A stretch of 64,000 nt of DNA. Origin: Anisus vortex (lineage: Eukaryota > Mollusca > Gastropoda > Planorbidae). Made by a program: the position numbers and the translations under genes. The notes below the pieces were generated by a model. It was not told where the DNA came from and searched no databases. It saw nothing but the letters and a program-made list of their open reading frames with translations. The stretch is taken from NCBI GenBank assembly GCA_949126835.1, contig OX421497.1, positions 30,863,742 to 30,927,741 of the forward strand, read 5' to 3'. Below, piece after piece: positions 47,174 through 57,989 of the stretch. Every line of letters starts with the position of its first letter. Position 1 is the first letter of the stretch.

Positions 47174-49854
47174 TATAACTTTAAAAACAAAACGATGCAA
47201 AGATTGGACAAATTTCTGGTGGGTGGAGATATTACACAAATGTGATATCCGGGTAGAACAGATAAAGGGAAAATTAGGGAGGGAAAGGGGCGGGACTAAA
47301 CACTCTTTCGATTTGAAGAAGAAAGAACAAATGTCAATGTTATAGAAAACTAGATGCAAGATAGCAAACAGCTCTGCAGACTGGCTAACAGAAAGTAGAA
47401 GAATAGAAAACATAGAGTTTCTACTTCAGTTTGTTTCCCTAGCATGTCTTGTTTTTATTCCTTTTTTTTTTAATTTCTTGATTAGAACAAAATAAAAATC
47501 TGGACTATAATTTTACTTTTTTTCGCTTTCATTTCGTGGATAAAAAAAAAACAAGAACAAATAAAAGGGAGACAAACACACAAGATTAAGTTAAAGAAGA
47601 TTGTAAAATGGCCATGGCGAACTGTGTGACGGGGAGAGAAGGAAAAGGGAAAACCTAATGAATGAAAAAAACAACTTTTGCTAGTTATCTTTTTGTTTAA
47701 ACAAAATCTAAGTTAACAAAGAAAAATGATGTAAAGTTACAATGTTATTTTACAAATCATCAAGTGATGCCGTAGAATTGAATGCGTAACATAATTGGTC
47801 CTGTGTAACAAACAAAAAAAATTATAAGTGCTGTTATCACCAACACAGGTGTGTTAATAGATATGTACAAAACTCAATATACATCTATTTTATTTTGTAA
47901 AGGTACATTTATTTATACAATGAGCGATTTAATCACACACCTGACCAATAAAATTTAAAATTGTGTAAAAAAAAATTGAGTTTCAATATTTATGTCATTG
48001 ATAAATCCCATCACCTTTTAGCTGACATTTCATGGACATTAGTTTCACGCTGCCACACGTGTCATTCATACTCTTTGTTACTCTTGCGAATATAGTGATT
48101 TATTTTTATGTATATATATTTTATATATATGTATATATATACACCATACATAATAATTATGAAATAGACATTAATATTTTCCCCCAGAAACAAATTTAAA
48201 AAAAAAATTGTTTTCGTGGGCGTTCATGTTAAAAAAATAAACAACAAATAGCAGAAAACATACAGACAAGCAAACACTATGGCAATCATTACAATAAATA
48301 TGATAATAAATAGACCTTTTGTTTACATTAGATTCATGATCTGAAATCATCTGCAAATCACGGACGCTTAGCGTAATTTTGTTAAATTTGAAAATAAAAC
48401 AACAAAGGACTGCGGTAACCGCAATCGTAACAAAACCAACAACGAACATTCACAATTAGATCACTTTTCATCCTTGAACTAATCCTCGACGGAGTAGTTC
48501 AATTCTTCTATAAGGCAGAGCGTGAAATCATAAGTGGAAAGGGTTAAGAGTTAAGACGTGATGCGTGCGCTTCGAGTCAACCTTAATACCGCGTGCTTAA
48601 TGTGTTCTTTTTTTTTCTAACTTCGGGTAACGAAGAGTCTAAACTCTAAATAATAATTGTGTCAGTGACCTATTTTTTAGTCCATGCTAAGGAAATATAT
48701 TATTAGAACTAGACAAAAAATGACAAAGCAATATATTATATTGTATGTTTCTTTTGCTGTTGCTTAAATCTGGAAATTTAAAAAAATACGAGTCAACATT
48801 TTCACATAAAAGAAGGGCAGCTACATTGATGTATTAGATCTAGCTTTTAAATTTAACATTAAAATATGAATCTGCTTTGTTTTCAATGCTTAATAGCACA
48901 CACACTTATATCTACAATCCCATTACAACGTATAACAAAAAATAATGTAATAGTTGTGTGTTTTTGTTTTGTTTACAAGTGTTCGTTTAAAGCAAAGCTT
49001 AAAATGGTACTGGACCTAGATGTATAACTTACACAATAAAACATGTAGATTGTATAATAGACCTTATTGAAAATTTGTTTGAATGTTTAAATTCGAAATG
49101 GACACATTAAGAAAAAAAGGTATTTAATCAGTGAATACAATTAAAAAAAACACTTAAAATATTTAAACTGTTCTTCGAAGTTTTATTTATAGATATAATG
49201 TCTATATTCTTAATTATATCAAACAGGTACTACAAAAACATAGATTAGGCCTAGTCTATATATAAAAATAAAGAATGTGTTATAAAAATATATAGCCTAC
49301 CAATTTTAATCTTTAAGAAAAGTAATTTTGTAAACACACAAGAAAATTGTTTCATGGGCATGGCGAATTTAATTAGATGTAGGCCTATGAATTGGAGTCT
49401 ACAGACTATATTATACCTGTTATCTGTTCTCTTTGCTAGTAGCTAACTAGTAGGCCTATCTTTATTACTCGTGTGTATGCGTGTGGTTACAGAGTTGTTA
49501 ATTGAATAGATCTATCCAAAATCCAAACACTGAAAGGGAGACAAGTTAAAAGTAATGGAAAAATCGTGCAGGCGATATATTTTTATAAGCCAATTTTAGG
49601 CTATTCAATGTGTAAAAATGGGAGCAGTGGTAAGGGGGGGGGGTCGCCAAATAGAAAAACTACTGAATGCTATGTTGTCCAAAGTACACAATCACTGCCT
49701 AGATATGACTAAAACACCAGGAACCTCGTATTAAAAGAAGAAGTCCGATCTAGCTGTTGAACACTCGTGCAACATTACCGGTAGTACAACGTAGCGCTTA
49801 TATCTCGAATACATACTAAATACCTAAGTCGTAACTATAACATTAGGCGAGGCT
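47174..49854. other. AT-rich non-coding stretch
   Basis: Contains AT-dinucleotide-rich sequence at 48105-48145 and scattered short open frames without features. No exon compatible with the candidate exons at 45558 and 46353 was found. Confidence 0.5.
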
Positions 49855-50210
49855 GATGGGCCAAAGTGAGTTAATCCGGTGGGGTAAAGTGAGTTAATCC
49901 GGTGGGGTAAAGTGAGTTAATCCGGTGGGCCAAAGTGAGTTAATCCGGTGGGCCAAAGTGAGTTAATCCGGTGGGTCGAAGTGAGTTAATCAGGTGGGCC
50001 AAAGTGAGTTAATCAGGTGGGCTCAAGTGAGTTAATCCGGTGGGCAAAGTGAGTTAATCCAGTGGGCCAAAGTAAGTGAATCTAGTGGGCCCAAGTTTAT
50101 GAAGCTAAAACAGGTGGGCCGAAGTGAGTGAGTATAGTGTGCATAAGCGAGTACAGATGCCGACCCGAATTGAGTGAATCTGGTGGGCCAAAGTTGGTAA
50201 AAGTGGCGGG
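49855..50210. repeat. 23-bp minisatellite
   Basis: GGTGGGCCAAAGTGAGTTAATCC-type units repeat about 12 to 15 times. Left copies are near identical, with blocks alternating between GGGGTAAAG and GGGCCAAAG forms, and copies decay toward the right edge (AGTGAGTATAGTG, AATTGAGTGAATCTGG). Confidence 0.93.
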
Positions 50211-51584
50211 CTTAATGTGTTTCAAATTTGTGGCGCTGGCCTGTCCAAGGTTTTATTGGTGAATGGAGACGTCGACCTATGTGTCAGTATATGATTGATG
50301 GGGCCGCGGGTGGCAACATTTGGGGTGCGGTGGGGGGGCGCACCAGGGTAGTTGGAGGCAGGGGGGCGTCTCACCACAATAGGAAAAAAAATAAAACGTC
50401 AGTTTTAAAAGGGGGGGGGGTAAAAGTCGAGTGTTTGATAGAAAGCCAGAGTCTGGCTTTTAAAATGTCAACTTTTGGCCCACAGAAATACGAAAGTGAT
50501 ACTGAGACTCGGAGGCTGGCTCTTGAGAAAGCGAATGGGGGAAATGATGGCTGTAACATGGATACCATTGAAGGCTGGCTTTAACACAATTAGGCTATTA
50601 TAACCATGGGGAATTTTTGAAAAAAAAAATGTAATACCACGACCACAAAATTATAACAACTATAAATGGACACGATTAATTTCTGTTTGTTATTGAAATG
50701 TGTGTGTGTTTATTACCTACGTAAATGTGTCGTGTTACGTGTAGAGTATTTATGCTGTGTGTTGTTGTGTTGTGTGTCCGGGTTATGTGCCGAGCTATGT
50801 TCCGAGTGGTGAAACGTTGAGTTTTGCATTTGCCTTGTTGATTAATTGAGCTTTTATATAATTCTAAAATGAATAATCTTTTGACAAACTAGCAGATCCC
50901 TAACGAGTGATGTTACATTTTCATGTTAAAGAGTTCCGTAAACACTCAAATACTAACTTTACTAAATTGTGAGTTTGAACGAATATAATGTAATGCTGTA
51001 AGACTATGGAGCTTTAGTTAAAGATTAATATGGAACAATATAGATGTCTACAGTATTATTGTTTTGTTTTAATTCCACGAAGAATGAAACGCTTCAATTA
51101 GCCACACATACTTAATGTAAACAGTACTATCAAGTGAAATGTAAACATTCTCTCTAACTCTCGCCTTGTCTCGCCACCCTTTTTCTCTCTCTTTCTCTCT
51201 ATCCCTTCTTCTTTATTGCATTACTAAACTTTCCCTGTCTCTCTCTCACTCTCTCTCTCTCTCTCTTTGATATTATTTTCACCTATAAATCCCCTCCCCC
51301 ACAACGTTCGTAACATTGCCCCCCTCCCCACCCCGCAACACGGCCAACATTATTACAGCCCCGTGTGTGTGTGTGTGTGTTTGGCGGGAAAATGTGTCAA
51401 ACGGCAGAATCGAACACTGTTAGGGTATCGATTCCGCGTCCTACTAACAAAGTGGCTTCAGTGTGCGGTAAATGAAGCAGAGAATAATGACGATAGGGAG
51501 CTTTTCACAACCGTGACGGCCCGAAGAGAAGACTTTTCATAATAGAAACAACAACGAAACACACACACACACACTACGCTCACT
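50211..51584. other. Non-coding stretch with pyrimidine tract
   Basis: A 118-codon open frame at 50228-50584 is partly glycine/arginine-rich from G runs and has no recognised domain. A pyrimidine-rich tract (CTCTCT, TTTCTCTC) covers about 51150-51270. Confidence 0.45.
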
Positions 51585-52130
51585 GAGGGAAGGACCTTTC
51601 ATAACTAATGTTTCTATACAAGAAGGACCTTTGCATGACTAATATGTCAAAGAGAAGAACGTTTCGCAGCGTATGCCCAAAGAGAAGGACCTTTCATAAT
51701 ATGTTTTGAATGAGGGCGTTACAAACTTAAAGCTTCAAAGATAACCTATTATAACTATTAGTAATGTTTCATAGAGAAATTTTTTTCATACTTCATGTTA
51801 CAAATGAGACTGATCTTTTTATAACTGTTTAATAGAGACCTTTTATAATTAATCTATCAATTAGAATAACATTGTATAAATAATATTTCAAAGAGAAGAA
51901 CGTTTCTAAGATGTTTCTAAGATGTTTCTAAGAGAATGACCTTTTATAAGTAATGTTTCAAACACAGGGACCGTGTAGAGAAAGGAACAAGAGAGAATGT
52001 GTAGAGCACTGGACCTTTTCAAAATGAATTCATAGAGGTCATCACTGAAGACCTTTTTCATGGGTCGAGCTATAAACGCGAGACCTTCTCTAGCTCGAAG
52101 AGAAACGAACCCGTGCTTCGCACTAGACTA
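51585..52130. repeat. Decayed tandem repeat of an AGAAGGACCTTTCATAA motif
   Basis: Variants of AAAGAGAAGGACC, TTTCATAACTAATGTTTC recur irregularly near 51588, 51630, 51650, 51680, 51770, 51835, 51892, 51935, 52010 and 52045, with indels between them. Inside, a 12-bp GTTTCTAAGAT unit is tripled at about 51902-51935. This looks like an ancient satellite array. Confidence 0.75.
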
Positions 52131-52908
52131 GGTCGAGCCTGGACCAACCTAATGGGAAAAAAAATCCGCACTGGACCTTTCTATTATTGACCTCAGCTGA
52201 TGGAATTTTTTTTTTAACTTGGTGGACCTGCCACAACCGGTGTTGCTCTCAGCGAACTAGCGAACCGACCTTTCGACCTTCTATTAAAGAGAGGCTTCCA
52301 GGTACAGCAGCTCTTTTGTGAAAGGCTCAGGATATAGTGTGTGTGTGTGGGTTGGGGGAGATTTCGAATGCGGTGAAGCTAGATTCTAGACGAGTGTGTA
52401 GAGAGAAGATTAAATGGTCTTAACTGGCGGGCTTTGGCTCTGCGGTATACACTGTAGATTTTAAAAAGAATCGTGCAAGGGGAAGGGTGGCAACGAGACA
52501 GAGGTGCACAAGAGATTAATTTAGAACGGTTCATTAAATATTTGTACAGGCTTTTATTTAATTTTATATATCATTTTTTGTTATTGTTGTTGCTCTTTTT
52601 AAGCTATATAATGAACGAGGAAACTAAACGTTTTCCAATATTTAAAAACAACAAATCAATATTTTTTAACTACCTAGTATTAGAGAAAGTAGTAAAAGAA
52701 ATCATACAGTGGATTTAAATGATGTAAACGTTTCTTAAAATTACAACAAAGCTGGAACAATTAACTATATTTAAACGTAATTTTTTTAATGTAACTTTTT
52801 GAAGTTTAAAAAATGAAAACAAATTACGGTGCGTCTGTTTAGTAAATTGTTTCTGTTGTATCTCTTTTAAAAAAAAACGGTACATAAAATACTTTGGAAA
52901 CCCTTTGG

Positions 52909-53060
52909 TGTCAAAAACTTGAGAAAACGTCATCTTTAGTGTCGAAAGCTTTAGAAAAAAAAACTATCTTTAGTCTGAAAAGCTTTAGAAAGCGTTTAAT
53001 TTTAGTGTCAAAACTTGAGAAGAACAAAAATATAAAAAATTTGAGTTTGAAAAGCTCTTA
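52909..53060. repeat. Decayed 31-34-bp tandem repeat
   Basis: TGTCAAAAACTTGAGAAAACG, ATCTTTAG-like units start near 52909, 52940, 52974 and 53006, with a further degraded copy near 53042. About four to five copies are visible. Confidence 0.75.
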
Positions 53061-55214
53061 GAAAATCTAAGGTTTAACTTCTGTCGATAAAACATTTATG
53101 GTGTTCAAATCACATTTTTGATTGTGATTGATATTTTTGACTTCATTTGGATTCTTCTTTTCGCTCATAGTCTAGGCCTATTTTTAAATTTAAACAAATA
53201 AAGTTATGAATTGCATTACTACAGGGCTCGTACATGGCCTATTGAATGCTAAATTTGCAAGCATTATTTCATAAATCCCCAAAACAAAAATAAAATGATA
53301 AAATTGTTGATTTTTTAAAAGTTTTTATTTAAACTGTAGTATCTGTGAGAAGAGTATTTAATTTGATAGCTATCGACGTTTTGCTTGTGCTTACCTGCGA
53401 ATAACCGTTTTAAAATGTATACTATATTATTTGATTACAACGGATACTTAGTAAGCGCAAAAAAAAAATAGCAGCGCAATTTTAACCCCGGGTAATATAA
53501 CGAGGGGATGACATATCACTTGACACCGATGGGTTAAAAAAAACAACAAAAAATAAACTATTGTATTTACAGCTAGTCTCGTCTGCTAGCAAAAAACGTT
53601 TCACAACAGGCGATGTTGCACTTGGCAGACGAGTAAACATTGCGTAATTATGGGAACAGAGATGTGAGTTTTATGTGTGTGTGTGAGGAGGGAGGTGCAA
53701 GGAGAGTTATAATAATTAATTATGGTCGGAAAAACTCGATATATTTATGGCGCTTTTTTATCATACGTTGTCGCATTCGAATATCTCAATACATCACATC
53801 TGCTCTTTTTTATACGAATATAGTAAAATGAGGAGAGGAAGGACGCGATTCATTGACAAGCATGCAATAAAACGTACATCCCCCTACCCTCCTGCTCAAT
53901 GTATTTTCTTCTTGACTAAAAATGTATAATTTTGTATTAATTTAATATGTTTAATTAATGTACTGAAGTTGTTTGTTTGTTTACTTGGTTTTCAGGCCAA
54001 TTGAGGCCTAAAATGTGCTCTAAAATGCTTTTTAATTTGCTCTAGAGTAGTTGTTCTTCAAATAAAACCTTTTGTTTTGTAATTTGAACAATAAAAACAC
54101 TCAAACGAACAATGAGAAATAGTTGCTTGAAATCAGGGACTCTAAAACTGATACACTGGAAGAACACTGTAGGGATTTTACCCTCACGTTTGTGACATGA
54201 CGCTGGGGGGGGGGGGGCGTGGATGATAGAGATTAGTACATGAACCCAGCGCCCAAGCCACCCTGCCCGCTGCATCAACGACACCTTCTCCAAATTCTTG
54301 CTTTTTCACGAGAAATGACAGCAAATCATCGGGGAGTGGACAGCGGGCCACCCCCAGTCCATCAAATTAAGGGCTATGGTTCTTCCTCTACCCGACCCAG
54401 CCCCTCAAACCCACCATTTCCCCACGCACACACGACACACATACGCACCACCCACAGCCAATGAAATTGAAGGATAGTTTGTGTCTCAAACAGCTTTAAA
54501 AAAAATAAAAGGGGGTCATAACACATCACATTCAATTAACCCCAAGGATTAAATCACAAAGAGATGGCTTACTAATTCTGGGTGATGCGCATTTCTCTGG
54601 CGTGTCTGATCTCGTGCGGCGTTACACCCTGCGGTATACAAAGTCCATACGATTTCTAAACTGATACATTTTAATTGTTATGGAAACTAGATCTATACAC
54701 CATGGATCTATTTCTGTTGTGGTAGTTTTTTGTATACTTTTATTTTTTTAAGCAATATATTAATAACAGTAATAGCAAACACGTGTAAGTGGGCTTTAAT
54801 TTGCCGATGACCTAACACAATGATGTGAGTTAGTGTCAAAACCAATTGCGTCATTGGATAATGTAACATTAAATTTGTATAATATTTAATATACACTAAC
54901 CTAATTTATTTATGGTCGCACTTCTATGTCAATTTGTCAACGAAATTTGTCAAAACTTGAGATATCAAGACTTTATCATACAAGAGAAAATTAAATGACA
55001 TTAACGTTTTGATTAATTTAGTTTTAGCCTATCTTCGATTGCTGATTACTTTAGTCATGTATTAATGTTGTAGAACACATTTTTAAACGCTATAACGTGT
55101 TTGTTGTTATAAGTAAATAATGCGTGACCTGTCAGATTTATCTACATTATATATGACATATTGCCAACATTTGTGAAGATGTGTAATGACATAAAGTCAA
55201 ATATCTCCGTCATA
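53061..55214. other. Non-coding stretch
   Basis: AT-rich DNA with a 13-G run at 54205-54217 and a C-rich patch at 54240-54470. A minus-strand donor-like CGCAGGTAAGCAC lies near 53385-53400 without a plausible exon. No gene supported. Confidence 0.5.
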
Positions 55215-55475
55215 CCTATTTTATCCTTAGCGGCTGTGAAGCAGCGCTCGCAAGTTTCGTGGCAACGAGATTCTAGGATAGGAAATTGTATGGCCAGCAC
55301 AATTCCCATCCGCCTTTTTCTTTCCCTATCTAATACTAATACCCTGTACACATCACAGCTGGAAATTCACAGTGACACCCTCAAGACCCGAGAACAAATG
55401 CTAGCCTTCACCGGAATCGAGCCCGGGACCTACTGTACGCTAGTCAAGCGCTCTGCCGCGTTTAATATTTATCAC
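55215..55475 (-). mobile_element. tRNA-derived SINE, minus strand
   Basis: On the minus strand the A box (GGCAGAGCGCT, plus-strand 55447-55457) and B box (GGCTCGATTCC, plus-strand 55413-55423) form a tRNA-like head. The body contains the core AATTGTGCTGGCCATACAATT, then GCGAGCGCTGCTTCACAGCC. Body fragments of the same family lie at 28541, 46528, 55548 and 56380. Two overlapping open frames crossing this region are artefacts of the SINE. Confidence 0.82.
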
Positions 55476-55547
55476 TTCCTAATAGTCGGATTTTTTTTTT
55501 TTCCAATCAAGAGTTTCTCCATTCTAACATCCCGAGGAAAATAAAAG

Positions 55548-55620
55548 TGGCTTGGGCATTGTGCTGACCACACAATCTCCCTTATACCATGAGATTGGTG
55601 GAACCTGCTTTATTTTGTTA
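55548..55620 (+). mobile_element. SINE core fragment, opposite orientation
   Basis: GCATTGTGCTGACCACACAA (55557-55576) is the inverted equivalent of the core at 46532 and matches the minus-strand sequence of the SINE at 55215. It lies close to that SINE in opposite orientation. Confidence 0.6.
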
Positions 55621-55711
55621 ACATAATTTAAAGGTCTGCAAAGAGTTCTTGCTATACATAATAAAAAACAACAACATTGAAGTTCACTACAAATTTTATA
55701 TAAATAATTAC

Positions 55712-56122
55712 TTATGAATCCTTAAGACAAAGAAACATTATTAAATTAGGCGCACATGTTACAAAAGTTACTACTTCTAGGTGTGTGTATTTTTTTTTTA
55801 TTACACCCCGTGTGTGAATAATTGATCTGTATGTTTGTGGTCCCCCATCGTCCACGACGGCCCACACATTAAGGTCCCGCAGTTTGTCCGTGGACAAAAG
55901 GGCATGAGAAATAAACAACCAGCCGTGTCCCGATGACACCCGCTGGACGGCGGTGAGGTCAGTCGGGAAATTAGTGAATGGTATTTGAACTTTGGACAGC
56001 GGCGCTAAACAAACTGTCAGCACCAGGAGTGAAATCGAGCGAAAATAAAAATTTTCTTTCTTTGCAAAGAATGTTTCCCATGAAACTGACCAGCAAGTTT
56101 CTGGAATATAGCGGAGTTTAGG
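55712..56122 (-). CDS. Candidate protein-coding exon region, unidentified
   Basis: The minus-strand frame is open for 136 codons in otherwise AT-rich, stop-dense DNA, and the interval 55800-56110 is clearly GC-richer than its surroundings. The translation looks globular: a hydrophobic segment (SISLLVLTVCLAPLS) follows basic residues and could be a signal or membrane segment. FTNFPTDLTAVQRVSSGHGW and LNVWAVVDDGGPQTYRS come next. There is no ATG upstream in frame, so an exon is more likely than a whole gene. A possible acceptor (TATATTCCAG) sits at 56101. The donor, if any, would be a weak GTGTAA after HTRG. The family is not recognised. Confidence 0.3.
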   Translation of the reverse strand, partial: PKLRYIPETCWSVSWETFFAKKENFYFRSISLLVLTVCLAPLSKVQIPFTNFPTDLTAVQRVSSGHGWLFISHALLSTDKLRDLNVWAVVDDGGPQTYRSIIHTRGVIKKKYTHLEVVTFVTCAPNLIMFLCLKDS

Positions 56123-56177
56123 TCAATAGAATTTCGCCACTGAATGAGATCAGAAGATTATGTCCCCGTTAAAAAAA

Positions 56178-56330
56178 ATTGTGTGCAATTTTAAAAATTT
56201 TAAAGACATTTTAAATTTTAAAAATTTTAAAGACATTTTAAATTTTAACAATTTTAATGACATTTTAAATTTTAACAATTTTAAATACATTTTAAATTTA
56301 AAAAATTTTAAAAGACATTTTAAACAAAAT
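56178..56330. repeat. 27-bp AT-rich tandem repeat, about 5 copies
   Basis: GACATTTTAAATTTTAA-type units start at 56205, 56232, 56259, 56286 and 56314. Because 27 is a multiple of three, the plus frame reads as a 9-residue NFKDILNFK-like repeat, but nothing supports translation. Confidence 0.9.
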
Positions 56331-56379
56331 ATTCGAAGAGTAATTAAATAGACTTGTGCATTCTAAAATGAGAGCGCTG

Positions 56380-56535
56380 GATTGCGTACCAAAGGTTTCT
56401 CTGTGTTAAAAAGAAGACATCGGGATCCAGTGTCCCAATGCCTACCAAGCTAGGATAAACACCTGACAGAGGTTTTGGGGAAAGTAAATGCGGCTGGGTA
56501 CTCTACTGGCCAGACGATCCCCTTATATGTCAATG
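56380..56535 (+). mobile_element. Decayed SINE copy
   Basis: A tRNA-like start (GAGAGCGCTGGATTGCG) is followed by AGGTTT, TACTGGCCAGACGATCCCC and related words that resemble the core at 55557. The promoter boxes are weak, so this is an old copy. Confidence 0.45.
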
Positions 56536-57645
56536 AAACTGGTTGACTAGCAAGTAAAGTTGTGTACGGTCAACAAACTTATGGGTTGTCCTACATGACA
56601 TCTCCGTGAAATAATGATAGCACACACCCACCCCTCACCCTCCGTTAACACAGTTGGTTTGTTGAGCGCCAGCCATGCGTGTTTCTGTATTTATAGCATG
56701 GCTGTTCGTGTTGATGTGTATGAGGGTGGTGCATGAATGTGCATTTGTATGTGAGCATGTGTCTGTGTGTGTGGGTATGTGTGTGTGTACATGTCTGTGT
56801 GTCACCACGCGTACGTATTTTCTAAAAGGGTTTGTGAACGCTCTGTTGTGTGGAATGTATGTTGATCCATGTGATGTTGTTTACTTGGTGTGCATGTGTG
56901 TCGAAGTCTGCAAAGGTGTAAGAATGAATGTGTGTATGAATAATATATGAAAATACCCATTTAATTAGACATTAAGTAGTGTCAAAAGTTTCTGGCTAGT
57001 AGTTTAACAGACAGGTGAAGTGGGCTAAAAGTCAGATATTGCAATTGAACATGATGTGGTAACATCTTGTATACATTTTAAATTACCATCTATTACAGTC
57101 ACGTGATACTATCAATGATAATTATTTTTTAAAAGCCACTAAAATTGTTGAAACGGCCTTGGTGTATCTAATGTATACATCTACAGATTAGCAAGGCGTA
57201 AATTAATTTTAATACTTCTTTTGAGCACGTAGCTTGGCTAAACTGTAGGCCTATCCTTTCTTCTAGTAGAATCGTGGGATATATTTTTAAAAGGTAAATG
57301 TTGTTTTTGTGAATACTTATTCATCGAGCTAAACCTAGTTCAGGTATTTATGGATGTTCGATTTAGGTTTAACTAAACAATGTCACACGGACACAAACAC
57401 ATACACACACACACACACATATAGGCCTACACACATTGACTACACCCCAGCACCCCCACCTGACGCCGCCTTCGTTTCTACTGGCCACAAAGTCATGGCA
57501 GCATATTGTGCTAATCCTCGACGCAAAGAGTAAAAAGTGTTGCCGCCCCCTCCCTCTCCCGGTCCCCCTCCCCACCTTTCTTTCCAGAGTCCTGTCCATC
57601 AGTGTACACAGATCGTGTAGCTGGCTATAGTATAAAACTATGTCC
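56536..57645. other. Non-coding stretch with TG-rich simple sequence
   Basis: Cryptic TG-rich sequence at 56690-56940 gives an artefactual cysteine/valine-rich frame. A short (CA)n lies near 57400. No gene supported. Confidence 0.5.
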
Positions 57646-57989
57646 TATCAATCTATCAATCTATCAATCTATCAGTATATCAATCTACTAATCAATCAAT
57701 CTACTAATCTATCAATCTACTAATCTACTAATCTATCAATCTATCAATCTATCAATCTACTAATCTATCAATCTATCAATCTATCAATCTATCAATCTAT
57801 CAATCTATCAATCTATCAATCTACTAATCAACTAATCTATCAATCTATCAATCTATCAATCTACTAATCTACCAATCTATCAATCTACTAATCTACCAAT
57901 CTATCAATCTACAAATCTATCAATCTATCAATCTATCAATCCATCAATCCACTAATCTACCAATCTATCAATCTAACAATCTATCAATC
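57646..57989. repeat. 8-bp microsatellite/minisatellite (ATCAATCT)n
   Basis: About 43 units of ATCAATCT, with ACTAATCT and ACCAATCT variants interspersed in clusters. The variants recur in short blocks, which indicates block duplication. Confidence 0.95.

Noticed and set aside
50228..50584. 118-codon plus-strand frame
   Set aside because: It is glycine/arginine-rich from G runs and follows a minisatellite; no domain or splice signals.
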